Assembly (NCBI GenBank): GCA_024760905.1
Contig: CM045734.1
Span: 35,806,064 to 35,870,063, forward strand
Source of the DNA: Plotosus lineatus
Lineage: Eukaryota > Chordata > Actinopteri > Siluriformes > Plotosidae
Length of the DNA stretch: 64,000 nucleotides
Direction: 5' to 3'
Position 1 is the stretch's first letter. Each line of letters opens with the position of its first letter. This document shows positions 1 to 14,164 of the stretch, piece after piece. Made by a program: the position numbers and the translations under genes. The notes below the pieces were generated by a model. The model saw only the letters and a list, made by a program, of their open reading frames with translations, was not told where the DNA came from and searched no databases.

Positions 1-972
<972 letters not shown>

Positions 973-990
973 TGATGTGATCTTTTAGTA

Positions 991-1320
991 GGCTGCACAG
1001 TGGCGTAGTGGTTAGCACGTCATCCTCACAGCAAGAATGTCCTGGGTTCAATTCCCAGCTCAGGCATTTCTTTTTAGAGTTTGCATGTTCTGCTTGTGCT
1101 TGCATGGGTTTCCTCCGGGAACTCTGATTTCAGAGTCCAAAAACATGCACAGTAGGTTAATTGGCTGTTCCAAATTTCCTCTAGGTGTGCGTTTTGGCCC
1201 TGTGATGGCCTGACGAGCTGTCCAGGGTGTATCCCGCCATGTCCTGGAGTCAGCTGAGATGGGCGCCAGCCTCCCCACGACCCTAATTACGATTAAGTGG
1301 TTCAGAAGATGAACGAATGA
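991..1320 (+). mobile_element. Family A tRNA-like dispersed repeat
   Basis: Full copy. It starts with a tRNA-like head (A-box-like GTGGTTAGCAC, B-box-like GGGTTCAATTCC), continues through the TTTGCATGTTC and CCAAAAACATGCACAG block typical of this widespread teleost repeat, and ends GAACGAATGA. Flanks TCTTTTAGT and CCTTTTCGT look like a decayed target duplication. Lies in olfm1 intron 2. Confidence 0.85.
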
Positions 1321-1463
1321 CCTTTTCGTGTGTGATAATTATGTAAAGCACTGTAAATATTCTGATGGCAACTGCAGTCCTGGCACTGCTCTCAGGTACA
1401 AAATGCTCCCCTGATGTTCATGGTTGACGGCTATTTTCCTATTTATTTTTACCTTTCCAACAG

Positions 1464-1619
1464 GTACAGAACATGACCCAGTCAATCCAGACTTTGGATG
1501 AGAGGACACAGAAAGACCTGCAGTATGTTCATCGAATGGAGGTGCAGCTGCGCGGCTTGGAGACTAAATTCAAACAGGTGGAAGAAAGCCACAAGCAAAA
1601 CATTGCCAAGCAATACAAG
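1464..1619 (+). CDS. olfm1: olfm1 coding exon, pancortin M region, part 2 (coiled coil)
   Basis: Fifty-two codons, phase 0 on both sides, from VQNMTQSIQTLDERT to NIAKQYK. The spacing of Leu, Ile, Val and Met residues fits the coiled coil that drives OLFM1 dimer and tetramer assembly. One N-glycosylation sequon (NMT) is present. Acceptor AG at 1462-1463, donor GTATGA from 1620. From here the transcript can splice either to the exon at 2940 (long form) or to the terminal exon at 2390 (short form). Confidence 0.95.
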
Positions 1620-2389
1620 GTATGACGAGATAATGTGTTCACTCATCCATTCTTTTAAGTTTATTGATTCCATTTTTAGTCTGAAAGCTATCTGCATTTT
1701 AACAGCCTTCAGTATTTCCCTGCTTTAATCTGCTTCAGCACTAAATGAATTTGATAAAATGCTTTAAGGTTAGCTGGTCTGTGCTGGAAAAAAAAAACCA
1801 AACAAACAGAAAAAGGGGCAGGAAATGTTTCGCTGCAGTTTCCTGGTGCATGAATTTAAAGTGTAGCCCAACTAATTAATCTGCATGAAAGGCCTGTTCA
1901 TTTGCATTCAGATATTATCATGATCTTCAAACTTCAACGTTTAACATGCGTTGTGGTTCTGCATGTACAGAGCATGTGCGTGATGCTGTAGCTACAGATA
2001 GAAATTACTCACTTGAGTGCATTATGAATTATAGAAAAAATAGGCACTTCTCTTAGGGCCCCTAGAGAAGTCCTCTGTAGTCCTCCACAGTCACTTATGA
2101 ATCTTTAATGAGACTTGAATCCTCTTTAAATATTAGCATTATTTATAGCTTCGCTAGCTATGTTTGATTTAGCAGTAATTTTAATTAATTACCACAGTCA
2201 TTAGCACACTTATTTGCACAGTTGCATAGCAATTCCTGTTGTGTCTATTTGCATGATGCATCTTTCACCCATTCTTTATGTTAATGTGTCGTCTTGTGAA
2301 TACACCTGTATCTGGGTATAGTGTGTGTTTATGTTTTAGACAGGCTAGTGAGTTAGCTGTTCAACAGTTTCTCGTTTTCTTGCTTGCAG
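1620..2389 (+). other. olfm1: olfm1 intron 3 up to the Y exon
   Basis: AT-rich, with no recognised repeat or coding signal. It ends in a strong pyrimidine tract and acceptor AG at 2388-2389. Confidence 0.7.
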
Positions 2390-2765
2390 GGCTAAAATTA
2401 TGAATTATGAATATCAAAGCTGCAGAGACTGAAGAGCAAGTTCAATCCCATTGCATTCCTGAGCTGGTCTACTGAACCTTTGCACCATTTAGTTTATTTT
2501 AAGCCAATAAGCACTTTTAAAGTTCCATGTTGCGCTCTTTCTGTGCATGCCATTGTAGAAGCATTCCATTACTATATATTTATTTATGTTATGGTGAATT
2601 ACTTCCGTGTTTTTCCTCATTCAGGTTTGTTAATGCACATTTTGTTACCAGGGGGAAAAAAAAAAGTAATGAGTAAACAATGTTGTATGTGATGCAAAGC
2701 ATGTAATCACTTAAGACATTGCATTTTAAACATTGAAAAATAAAGGAGTTTTGCCAATTGTTCTT
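2390..2765 (+). CDS. olfm1: olfm1 alternative terminal exon (pancortin Y exon), Gly-stop plus 3' UTR
   Basis: After a strong acceptor (TTTTCTTGCTTGCAG, AG at 2388-2389), the first six bases are GGC TAA. Because the exon at 1464-1619 ends in phase 0, splicing to this site adds one glycine and stops. Mammalian pancortin AMY and BMY isoforms end exactly this way, with a single Gly from exon Y located between the M and Z exons. A polyadenylation signal AATAAA lies at 2739-2744, followed by GT-rich sequence, so the 3' UTR probably ends near 2765. The product would be a short secreted protein with the cysteine-rich and first coiled-coil parts but no olfactomedin domain. Coding part is 2390-2395; the 3' end is inferred. 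Confidence 0.8.
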
Positions 2766-2915
2766 TGTGTACTGAGGAGTTGTTTGATGTTTTTTTCTAT
2801 ATGTCATCTTCACATCTGTGCTAGGCACACATTGCACTCAGGCTAGGTTAGGCAGACAGGGCATGTTAGGGCCAGATAGGTGTTTGGACAGGACGGTTGC
2901 ACACATGCCTACTGA

Positions 2916-3209
<294 letters not shown>

Positions 3210-3388
3210 TAGTCAGATATATCATCTCCTGGGCTCTTATTAGTCAGATAATTTTGCACAAATAAATGAACGTGTAAAAAGACACAGGCGCACATACCCC
3301 CACGTTCTAGCATGAAGGTAGAGAGCACATGCTAAGCAGGACACTTGCTGACTAATAATAATATGGTTAAGATGGATTATGATTAAAG

Positions 3389-3688
3389 TCTGTTGGCTTT
3401 TTACACCCGAGCCTAGTGGCTCATCAGGCCGGTGCTTATCCCCAGTTTCCGTAGCGTGAAGCGACCAGGAGTTCAACTCCTCCTGGATGGGACGATAATC
3501 CATTGCATGTTACCTTCCCAGTATATTTTTTTACTGGTATCCATTTATACTGCTGGGTGAACAGAGGCACACTTGCGGTTAAGACCTTGCCCAGGGGTCT
3601 TAACACAGCGGGGTTCTAACTGGGATTCGAACCCACAACCTCCCGATCAAGCGCCCAGCACCCTAACCACTACACCACCGGCCCCTAA
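3389..3688 (-). mobile_element. Family C SINE, full length
   Basis: On the minus strand it begins with a tRNA-like head (A-box TGGTGTAGTGGTTAG, B-box GGGTTCGAATCC) and ends in the GTAAAAAGCCAACAGAC tail. It is flanked by a perfect 14-bp target duplication, GATTATGATTAAAG, at 3375-3388 and 3689-3702, so it is an intact retrotransposition product inside olfm1 intron 4. Confidence 0.9.
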
Positions 3689-3702
3689 GATTATGATTAA
3701 AG

Positions 3703-4927
3703 CCAATGGGCAAAGTACTCAATGGTGCTTTTTTAAAAAAACAAACAAATAGCATTATTTTGTTGAAATGGTGATAGAAAAGCTACAGTTTCGTGTTAAG
3801 TATAATGCTCTTTGCAATGAGTATACTGTAACAGGTTTTTAATAGAAATATACCATTAAGAAGAAGATACCATTATCTACAATGACATAAGTGGAGGGGG
3901 TATGAACCGAAGCAATTTTCATGAGCATACCACTGTAATTTTCTTTCTCAAAAGGTCTTTGGGATGACCTTGAGTGAAGAAGCTTTTCTTTTTCACATGA
4001 TTGATGAGCATCAATCTGCCATAATGAATAAATTAGTACTTCTGGATATATCGTCTTAATCAGTTGGGGGAGGATAAATCAAATCAAGTTAGACCAGAAG
4101 GTGTTATTAAACACAGATAAATCCTACATTTCAGAAAACTGCACTGGGAATAAGTGATTGATTTTAAAGCAAATACCAACTCCACATAAATACAAAGAAA
4201 TTAAATCATAATAAATAAATAAAAACATCTGGATAATAATGCAGTTGTGCAAGATGGATCAGATGGTGCAGAAAGACATCCTTCAATTAACACAGACTCT
4301 TCTGGGAATACAAGTTTCATCTAAAAGTAAACTGTAAAAATTCCCACAAAGTTGCAGAAAAAACGAGAAGAGGAATTCATCTTGTATTAAAGTTCCCATG
4401 TGAAGCCGGTTGCATAATGATATACTTGGGTTGTTTATCTTTACTGGAACTACGGAATTATTTCTTGCACAGGCTGTAATTTATCCTTGTTTATATTAGC
4501 TTAGAGAAAGCACCATACTGGGATTTGACTGTGGCCTGTACAATCCAGAGTGGGCTGCACTCTATCTTCTTCTGGGTCAAAAGTTACATCAAGCAGTTTA
4601 AAGATCATCATCTATGAATAGAACCAGGATTTAAAATGTGACAGATTATTGTGTTTGGTATAATACATCCTGCCTGTAAGAACTGATCATGCGTGTAGAG
4701 AGAAAGGAAAAAACAGAGAGCGATGGAAAAAAAAAAAAAAAAAAATTAAAGACCTCTTCACATATTTTACTAAATCAGCATCTCTGTGCATGGCAGCCAT
4801 TTCATTCCAGTGTCTGTGATGGAATTACAGCACAAGCACATTTCATTCAACTTAATAAGGTAATGATTAGGAAATTACAGTACTTGAACCAAGTATTAAT
4901 GAGGAAATGTGTTGAAATCACTGCTAT
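3703..4927 (+). other. olfm1 intron 4, no recognised element
   Basis: AT-rich sequence with a poly-A run at about 4726-4745. I see no gene, repeat family or RNA structure that I can support. Confidence 0.6.
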
Positions 4928-4941
4928 GGTCATCTCTTACA

Positions 4942-5184
4942 TTCATTCATTCATTTTCTAAACCGCTTAATCCTCATTAGGGACGGGGGGGAGACTGACA
5001 CCCAGCTCAGCTGAGGGCAGAGTACACTTTGGACAGCTCACCAGGCCCTCACAGGGCAGAAACACGCTGATGGCTGTGCAGCCTACTCTTGATGAAAGTC
5101 AGCAATGATTCTTTTACAGCTTCACACCACAGACAGTGAGAGACATGGACGGCCTTTGATAACCCAGTTAGCTGCACTGAGGGG
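4942..5184 (-). mobile_element. Chimeric SINE: family B core with family A tail, 5'-truncated
   Basis: Bases 4942-5065 match the family A 3' part (GAAT-type tail, CCTAATTAGG-like block); 5066-5184 match the family B core (CACGCTGATGGC, AGTCAGCAATG, GACAGTGAGAGACATGG). A perfect 14-bp duplication, GGTCATCTCTTACA, at 4928-4941 and 5185-5198 brackets both parts, so they inserted as one unit. The tRNA head is missing (5' truncation). Lies in olfm1 intron 4. Confidence 0.9.
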
Positions 5185-5754
5185 GGTCATCTCTTACAAT
5201 AAGACCAATGAGGATGACAAAGCAATTTACTTAAAATTTAATTGTAGTTTTGTTCCCAAACTATCAATGATGCCAAATTGTAAAATCAATGCCAAGCAGC
5301 TGACATTGGGGACAACAAAGTTACAGACTGCGAGTTGGTAATATGATTCTCCACTTATCGGGACGATCATCAAGTGCTTTAAATATGACTTCATCAGAAA
5401 TAAAACGAAGGCAAGGTTGAAATCATGCAAAGTTAGAACCAGGCTGACGTTTGGTATAGATTATTAAAAAATTAGACTGGAATAGGTAAAAGACTGGAGG
5501 AAGGTAATCTACACAGGAGAAGAAAAATGTGTAGCTTTTTCCATCAACTGGTCATCCACTGGTTAGGTTGATACCTTTAAAGGCCTACAAGCCGCAGTGT
5601 CTCACAACCATGATGATCACGAAGTGCTTCAGCACAGCTGGATTGGTGTGAATTGCATGAATGCATGAATCACACCATGTACAAGGTTGTCCTTTAAGAA
5701 AACTTGCCTTATTTTTCTCTGAAAATGTTCCACAACTCTAAAGATTGTGCTTTC

Positions 5755-5990
5755 TAGTAGGACAGTGCACTAAACCTCACAGCCAGGTCAATTGAGGTGT
5801 GGTTGGAGGACAGCAAAATCAATATCCTATTATTGCCAACCCAATCTCTAGACATGAATCCCATTGACAACCTCTGGAAAGTAATCAAGATGAAGATGGA
5901 TGGTTACAAGCCATTAAACAAGGCTGAACAATTGAATTTTTGCACTAGGAATGATGCATAAAATTGCCCAAACGCAACATGAAAGGCCAA
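5755..5990 (+). mobile_element. Tc1-like transposase remnant (C-terminal DDE part)
   Basis: Conceptual translation resembles the end of a Tc1/mariner transposase: a DSA...TARS segment, then INILLLPTQSLDMNPIDNLW, corresponding to the family hallmark SPDLNPIENLW. It is interrupted by stops and has no recognisable inverted termini nearby, so it is a fossil. Confidence 0.75.
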
Positions 5991-6149
5991 AAAAAAAAGA
6001 GTATACGCACTAAAATTAAAAATTAAATAGTATACTAAACCTGTAGTTAAAATATCAAGCTTTTTCTATACAAATTTTTGTATTGTGTTGTTTAAAATTA
6101 AATATGATCTTGATTTCTGGTCATTATTCAAGGTCAGAAAACATCGCAG

Positions 6150-6490
6150 GTGGCACTGAGGCATACTAGATAGAGAGTGGCTCACTGGCATAAATAGTGC
6201 ACTTCACAACAAGATGTCCTGGGTTTGAGTCCTGGGCTCAGCAAAGTGTGGAACATTCTGTGCGGACTTTGCATCGTCTCCTGTGCTTGCATGGGTTTGC
6301 TCTCACAGTCCAAAGACTTGCACATAAAGTTAATAGGCTTCCACATTTCCCCCTAGATGTGAGCGTGCATGGGAATGGTTGAGTTGTTCACAGTGTAGCG
6401 TGCCTTCACCCAGAGTTGGCTAAAATAGGCTTCAGAACCCCCACGATCTTAGTAGGATGAAGCTGTTTCACAGATGAATGAATGAACGAA
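6150..6490 (+). mobile_element. Family A repeat, diverged
   Basis: Head region with TGTCCTGGGTTTGAGTCC (B-box-like), middle block with GTCCAAAGACTTGCACA, and the tail GATGAATGAATGAACGA. More diverged than the copy at 991. Confidence 0.75.
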
Positions 6491-6799
6491 AAGCTACAAA
6501 TTTTTGTAGTTTTTGACCAGTTTTCATTCTCTGTAAGTTGCATGATCTAAGTGACAATATCTTAAAGTGCAATCTGGGGGAAATGTTGTTAGCATTTCGT
6601 TAATAGTTGGTCATGTTCATCAAACATAATTTTGCAGTGACCTCTTCATTTTTTGCGCAGCTATATAGTTAGTATATACCAAGAGCATCTGAGTAGTCCA
6701 CTTCTCAGGGTATACAAAAAAATTATAGATTATAGATAAAGGACACTCCATTTTTTAGGTAACATCATCGTTGTTATGCATCGAAATGGAAAAATAAAT

Positions 6800-6914
<115 letters not shown>

Positions 6915-8105
6915 CATAAAAAGCTTACGTTACTGTGAATTATAGTTTATTTGCTCATGTTCCTTGAAGTATACACTAAAACTATTACATACCTTCAACT
7001 GCATCCAGGCATCCACTTTGCCTATGGTGCAAAATTTTATAATTTTATGAAATGCAAAGATTTCATAAATTCTCAGGCACCACTGTAGAAGAATCTACAC
7101 TGTAACCACAATGTGGCTCGGAAATAAAGCCCTCTTTTTTGTTCTTTTGTTTTATTTCTGAAGAGTCAAGCTCATTTGAGCTTACCTCATACCTGTCTGA
7201 CCCATATAGTTATAAATAAGTGATTTTACAGGGCAGTATTATTCAAACTAAAAGGGGATATGACCTCAATCTTGTTTATGGCACATTACAGAATAATTAC
7301 ATCGACAGTTCACTGATTAATTGTTGTAATTTGACCTACTGTTATAATGGATTGTATTTAATTGGATTCTCTCTAAAATTCTTAATATAAAGCTTGTCAT
7401 CATTTTCCTATGGTACGACAATAAGCCTATTAGGCTATACTTACACATCACATGCCTTCCACTGAATGCCCATCTGTGATGCATATCTATCCAGTTTATA
7501 TGAAATATTAATTCCCATAGAGGATTGCTTAAAAATGGGTCATGTTGGCTAAAGTATCCCATTCTCTCCCCTCCCAAAATCCTACTTATATTATGGCATT
7601 ACATCTATCAACAATAGCAGATTTCTGCTGCACATTGTATTGTGCATTGTGTTACATTTTATTATGCTCCATGCTACGTTAAACTATTCTTATTCAACAT
7701 TCTGTAAAATTATGTTTAATTATATGTTATCGTGAAACACATCATCCCACTAGAGCTATATATATATATATAACAGAAAAAAACAAACAAACAAAAAAGA
7801 CCCATAAAATATATTTAAAAAAAATATTAACTGGTCTGGACTGGTGATAATTAGGATTTATTGAAGCTAAGCCATAAACAGAATATTTCACTGATTATTA
7901 CAAAAATGAGGCAGAACAGAAGTGGTCAAAGAGCTAAAAATGAGGGTTTGGTATGGGAATACAGTGTCTGGATGCTCCCTCAGGATGTCATATGAGGAGC
8001 GAGAGAGAAATAATGACAAGTGTAGTTTATTTTCAGCCATGGAAGAATGGCTGAAGCCACTAGCGAAACAAAGAATCTGATCCTGACACTAGCTCAAGGG
8101 TGTTC
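6915..8105 (+). other. olfm1 intron 4, no recognised element
   Basis: AT-rich with a short TA run near 7757. No gene or repeat family recognised. Confidence 0.55.
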
Positions 8106-8107
8106 TG

Positions 8108-8108
<1 letters not shown>

Positions 8109-8157
<49 letters not shown>

Positions 8158-8200
8158 GAGAGAGAGAGAGAGAGAGAGAATGAGAGAGAGAGAGTCAGAG
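8109..8200 (+). repeat. Compound (TG)n-(GA)n microsatellite
   Basis: A TG tract to about 8154 followed directly by an interrupted GA tract. On each strand the second part can form a purine-pyrimidine mirror tract. About 120 bases before the acceptor of the exon at 8320. Confidence 0.95.
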
Positions 8201-8319
8201 AGTTAGTGAGCCAGCGGGGGATAGGGAGATGATATTCCACACTGCTGCCTATATCTAACACATAGTGCCATAGTGCTCTCACCCATATAGTTTTCAGTAA
8301 ATTTATTTCTCATTTGCAG

Positions 8320-8426
8320 CATGTGGAAAACTAACAGGAATAAGTGACCCTGTCACTATTAAGACATCGGGATCAAGGTACGGCTCATGGATGACTGATC
8401 CTTTTGCCCCTGATGGTGACACCAAG
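8320..8426 (+). CDS. olfm1: olfm1 coding exon, start of the olfactomedin domain
   Basis: Two bases completing the split Ala codon plus 35 codons, CGKLTGISDPVTIKTSG to DPFAPDGDTK. The leading Cys is the first of the two conserved olfactomedin-domain cysteines. In mammals the Lys-Val border to the last exon lies at the same place. Acceptor AG 8318-8319, donor GTAAAT from 8427. Confidence 0.95.
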
Positions 8427-9384
8427 GTAAATAAAAATACATAAATAAATAAATAAATAACCACAACAGATGTTCTTTGTCAATGTTTCAAAAGAATAAT
8501 AAAGCGCATAACCAGAAGGAGAATTGCATTAACATTGAACACTTTGCCCTTGACTTAAAGCTGATGCATGACTCTGCAGTTTTCGGTTTAAATGCACCTT
8601 AGTAGCATTCTTGTTTGTCCCAACAGTATATATTCTTCTCAACAATCCAGGGTGAGCCGATTTTACTGAGGATTATTTATCTGGAAATGTTGTGTACATA
8701 TCTCAAACAATATTGTCAACTGGGCAGCAAAATCATTCAACAAACATATTGCCCAATAAATGATTGTGTATGTCAATGTTGATATATACTGCATGATTTT
8801 TAATAATTATACCATGAGCAGTCTTCCACAGGTTGTTTCTGTATATGTCTTTGAATGTTCCTTTTTAAAAAAAAAAATTGCTGAAGATGGACAAATTCAT
8901 CGTTCTCATCTCTTATTATAAAATATCATGAGGATACTTCAGAATTAATCTGAGGCCTTTTACATCGACAAGTACTAATAAATCACATCAAAGTAAATTC
9001 TTAAAAAGTTAAACCAAAGTAAAATTTAATTGAAAAGTGCATGTTTGCACTGACTGGTGGATTGTCAGAATTCTACCCATCAGCACTAGAAAGAAAAAAA
9101 AAATCAAACTTTTAAACAATGGGTGAAAGAAAATCTATCTAGTTATCACATATTCTAATTATAATCATAAATATCTAATTATAATAATTGAAGTGGAACT
9201 TACACAGCAATATTTGAACTGTATAGTTCATCAATAAATTAGTTAATGGATTCATTCGTCATCAAGAACTACTAAATCTTGTGCAGGGTTGCAGTAGATC
9301 TGGAGCCTCTCTCAGGAAAACTAGGAACACATCTTTATTCAATCTCTATTGATTCTAACTTCTTTGATCATTAAGCATATTGCA
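8427..9384 (+). other. olfm1 intron 5, first part
   Basis: AT-rich; a short (AAAT)n run near 8442. No recognisable element. Confidence 0.55.
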
Positions 9385-9469
9385 TATTGGATTGCATACA
9401 TTTCCCATCAAGCACAAATTCAAAATTACCAGCCGGATCGTTATTATCCAGTTACATTAAAGAAACAGT

Positions 9470-9700
9470 GGGATTAAGGGGTCCAAACATGCCCACTGTG
9501 ACAGTGCTTTTGTCAACGTTGGTGTGGAAGATCTCAAGTGGACTGCACAGAGCCCTGCACTCAACCCTAATTAACACCTTTGGGATGAATTAGAAACCTG
9601 ACTTCATGCCAGACCTTCGTCACCTGATGTCATTTGACGGATTGAGCAAATCTCAACAGCAGCATTCCAAAATCTAATGCCAAGCATTTGCAGAAATATT
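9470..9700 (+). mobile_element. Tc1-like transposase remnant
   Basis: The translation around 9520-9610 reads VEDLKWTAQSPALNP then HLWDELE, matching the Tc1-like signature SPDLNPIEHLWDELE with a Pro-Asn change and a stop. Immediately downstream sequence follows the same protein with further stops. Fossil, no termini seen. Confidence 0.75.
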
Positions 9701-9854
9701 AAGTTTATTAAGCCAGCAAAATAACATGGAAAATTAAATGGGTTGTTCGTTTTGGTATCATAATCAGGAGGCCATATAGTTATGTTTTTCAGATCACAAT
9801 TATATGCACAAAAAGTGGCATAACTAAAGGTGAAAACAAGTCTCTTTGTTCCCT

Positions 9855-10436
9855 CTTCTTCTTCTTCTTTTTCTTCTCCTTTCGGCTTTTCCCTTCAGGG
9901 GAAAACAGCGAATCATCTGCCTCCATCTCACCCTATCCTTCGCATCTTCTTCTCTCACACCAACGACCTTAATCTCCTCCTTCACCATAACCATGTCTTC
10001 TCTTTGGACTACCTCTAGGCCTTCTGCCTGGTAGTTCCAACCTCAGCATCCTACCACCAATATATTCACTATCCCTCCTCTGTACATGTCCAAACCATCT
10101 CAATCTAGCCTCTCGGACTTTGTCTCCAAAATCTCTTACATGTGCTGTCCCTCTGATGTACTCATTCCTGATCCTATCCATCCTCGTTACTCCCAAAGAG
10201 AACCTCAACATTTTCATCTCTGCTACCTCCAGCTCTGACTCCTGTCTTTTCCTCAGTGCCACTGTTTCTAAACCATACAACATCGCTGGCCTCATCACCG
10301 TCTTGTACACTTTTCCTTTCATTCTTGCCGATACCTTCCTATCACACATCACACCGGACACTTTTCTCCAACCATTCCAACCTGCCTGCTTCACCTCTTT
10401 TCCACACTCTCCACTGCTCTCTGTGTTTCCTCGACT
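9855..10436 (-). mobile_element. RTE-like LINE, 3' fragment
   Basis: Minus-strand translation matches the C-terminal part of the RTE-clade ORF after the catalytic core (WNGWRKVSGVMCDR, RPAMLYGLETVAL, EMKMLRFSLGVTRMDRIRNE, LRWFGHVQRRDSEYIG). The 3' end is intact: the short UTR at 9885-9930 and a GAA-type tail from about 9884 to 9855. The copy is 5'-truncated near 10,436, as usual for LINE insertions. A deletion of a few codons precedes the AGWNG motif. Lies in olfm1 intron 5. Confidence 0.85.
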
Positions 10437-11476
<1,040 letters not shown>

Positions 11477-11757
11477 ACCATGTCTGAGTGACCTATTCAA
11501 GCCACGTGAGATGTACTGTAGATCTGAAGAAATACTAAGTAGAAAAGTATCCAGTGATTGTTTAAATAAAGAAGACATCAAAATATATTCAAAGTAATAT
11601 TAGGCAATGATATAAACAGCTGCCAAAAGGTTATGCCTTTCTTTTTTTAATGTCACAACACTGAGGCCACACATTCTTTGATTGTGTTCTGAATTTTGTA
11701 TCACAGAGTACTTGTACAGATTAATCTATGAACAAGAAATTAAACATCCTATTCTGA

Positions 11758-11758
<1 letters not shown>

Positions 11759-11792
<34 letters not shown>
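11759..11792 (+). repeat. (GA)n microsatellite
   Basis: Short purine tract in the probable olfm1 3' UTR. Confidence 0.95.
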
Positions 11793-11793
<1 letters not shown>

Positions 11794-12145
11794 GTGGGGT
11801 GCGGAAAGAAAGACATTACTGTTTATTTACACAATCATAGCCTTTGTATCAAAAGCAATCAATAACTTTTGAACACCAACTAAAGATATGAAGGCACTTG
11901 ACTGTTGGAGGAACCCTGATTTAAAAACAATATTGTTGTGGTTTATGTACCGTTTTAATTTTCTCAAGTTTTGCATGGACATTTGATAGTACTGAGATTC
12001 ATATGTATGTATTTCTTCGTAATATGGCACATGTATATGAAAAGGAAAGTAGATTAGTATCGGGTTTACATTATATGCTGTTTTTTTTTTTTAAATTGAC
12101 ATTAACTGTGCATTTGAAAATTTTTGTGTCCATAGATTTTAACAT

Positions 12146-12153
12146 CTCTCTCT

Positions 12154-12246
<93 letters not shown>
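12146..12246 (+). repeat. Compound (TC)n-(TG)n-(AG)n microsatellite
   Basis: TC run, then about 22 TG units, then about 22 AG units. The TC and AG arms are complementary around the TG block, so the RNA could fold into a hairpin. Probable olfm1 3' UTR. Confidence 0.95.
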
Positions 12247-12247
<1 letters not shown>

Positions 12248-12499
12248 AAAAAAGCATTACAATAGAATGTATCAAAAATGTATTTATAAGATAGCAGCCT
12301 ATACTTTGACTGTATTTCAAAATTGAAATACACATATCAACTGTCTTCGTAGTTTAGAAGAGATTGATGGTGGCATCTAAAACTGTTGCGCTTGCATATG
12401 TGTTGTATCTGCAATGTGATTGATATCAATAAAACTGGTCTTTATTTTACATGTGTCTTTTCAGTGCTGGGAAAAAAAATCATTCTAAGCATTCATCTG

Positions 12500-12576
12500 T
12501 GAAATCATTTAATCACTTAGGGCATGGGAAGGATAGAGACTACATCCTGAACAGCTCACTTGCCCATTGCAGGGCC

Positions 12577-12645
<69 letters not shown>

Positions 12646-12843
12646 AGGCAATTTGAAACGTCTCAATAGCCTAATGTGCATCTCTTTGAACTGTAGGAAG
12701 AAACCGGAGTAGCCGGAGGAAATCCACTCAAGCGCAGAAGGAACATGCAAACTTCAAACAGAAATACTCTCGTTGAGCTTGGGACTTGAACTCAAGACCT
12801 TGTTCTCAGGCAAATGTTAATCACTGTGCTACTATGCCACCCC
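12500..12843 (-). mobile_element. Family A repeat with internal (CA)n expansion
   Basis: Minus-strand copy: the head lies at 12,770-12,843 (B-box-like GGACTTGAACTC in inverse orientation) and the tail near 12,500. The site where other copies have a short TGTGTG run has grown into a CA tract at 12,579-12,641. Confidence 0.85.
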
Positions 12844-13517
12844 CTTCAATTTGCAAAGATGTTCTGTCTCTAATTCTTAAACTAATTTCAAAGTGAGGCC
12901 CAAATTCTCAGGGTCTGTGAGGACTAACTACGGGAAATGTCCAAGTGAAAAATGACTGCTGAATTAATTCTCCTATCAGCTCCTCTATCAGTTCCACTAT
13001 TCAGCTGTCAGAATGTGATGACCCTTGTGTGTTAGACCACCGGCAAACTACTGATCAGGAAATAGACCCAGGTTGTGCCATATAAGAAAAACTGGCTCAT
13101 TAATCATATGTGGTACCCTGAAGGTGAAATTACATTTAATTGTCTCGGCTTCCTGTGCTACAGCAAAGTGTGCATTAGTTTGTTCTAATAACACTCAGTT
13201 GCAGGCTTTCACAGCATACAGCATTTTGGCAGCAAACTCCAGATTAGAATGTTTTTTTCACTGTCTTAATAACAAAAAAATTGTTAGAAAAAGTGCAGCT
13301 TCAGCAGAGTTCTTTGGATGTTACCTGACGTCTTTATATTGAATAGCATTTACATCTAGAGAAAATGGAGCTTTATGTAAGGTGAGTGGCCTTAAAGCAT
13401 CATGACTAATAGCAGTTATTTCTTGTTATCATTTGTAAAAATGATGCATGAATCATTTCCTCTGAAGATTGTTTCATCATTTAAATGCTAGAAATATATT
13501 AATACACAGTATCTGTC
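12844..13517 (+). other. Intergenic, no recognised element
   Basis: No gene or repeat family recognised. Confidence 0.5.
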
Positions 13518-13861
13518 TTCCTTTCGGCTTTTTCCCTTTTACTCGGGAGTCGCCACAGCGACTCATCTGATTCGCACGTTTGATTTGGCAGAGGTTTTTA
13601 CGTCGGATGCCCTTCCTGTCACAACCCTTTTTAGCAAGGGACAGAAACATGCTGACGACTTTGCAGCTACTCTTTACGAAAGTCAGCAATGGTTCTTTGA
13701 CCTGCATGCCTCACACCATAGACAGTGAGAGACATGGCCCGCCTTTGATAACCCAGTTAGCTGCACTGGGGGGACAGTGACAACCTTGTGGAGAGTGGGA
13801 CTCGAACCCCCAGCCTTTGGATCAGCGATCCAGCGCCCTATACCACTCGACCACCACTGAC
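13518..13861 (-). mobile_element. Family B SINE with RTE-type tail, full length
   Basis: From 13,861 downwards on the minus strand: a tRNA-like head (A-box TGGTATAGGGCGC, B-box GGGTTCGAGTCC), the core (CAGCTAACTGGGTTATC, CACTGTCTATGG, CATTGCTGACTTTCG), the GTCAGGAAGGGCATCCGACG block, then CGCTGTGGCGACTCCCG and a GCCGAAAGG end shared with the LINE 3' end. Pol III-type promoter boxes are intact. Confidence 0.9.
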
Positions 13862-14164
13862 CTATATTAATATATAGTATATGTAGGTTTTTTTTCTGTT
13901 TTCTGTATGTTTTAGTCAAAACATGAGGGATCGCCTAACTTGAGCCGACAGTACTTGCAAATTTTAATCAGGAGAGGAACACTTTTAATTCAGGAATGAC
14001 CTTTCAGAAGTACTAAACCTATGGATATCATTTAGGGTTTTACCCCTCAATATGCAATACAAAACTAAATTTGTGATTTAATGACTCAAACTTTTATTTA
14101 CCTGCTGAAAGTACAAATTAAAGATTCATAGTATTTTTACTGATCACCTCAGTTTGATTTTTAC

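Larger units (their letters stand above)
11477..12450 (+). other. olfm1: olfm1 3' UTR (probable extent)
   Basis: Polyadenylation signals AATAAA at 11565-11570 and 12428-12433; the second is followed by T- and GT-rich sequence and is the better distal candidate. Contains a GA tract (11,759-11,792) and a TC/TG/AG compound tract (12,146-12,246). The UTR end is inferred from signals only. Confidence 0.55.

Noticed and set aside
5105..5341. 78-codon plus-strand ORF
   Set aside because: It runs from inside a SINE across its target duplication into unrelated intron sequence.
13790..13861. tRNA gene call at SINE heads (also 3,620-3,688, 22,900-22,969, 27,250-27,328 and 59,447-59,510)
   Set aside because: A- and B-box words are present, but each lies at the 5' end of a dispersed SINE flanked by target duplications and the cloverleaf is not intact.
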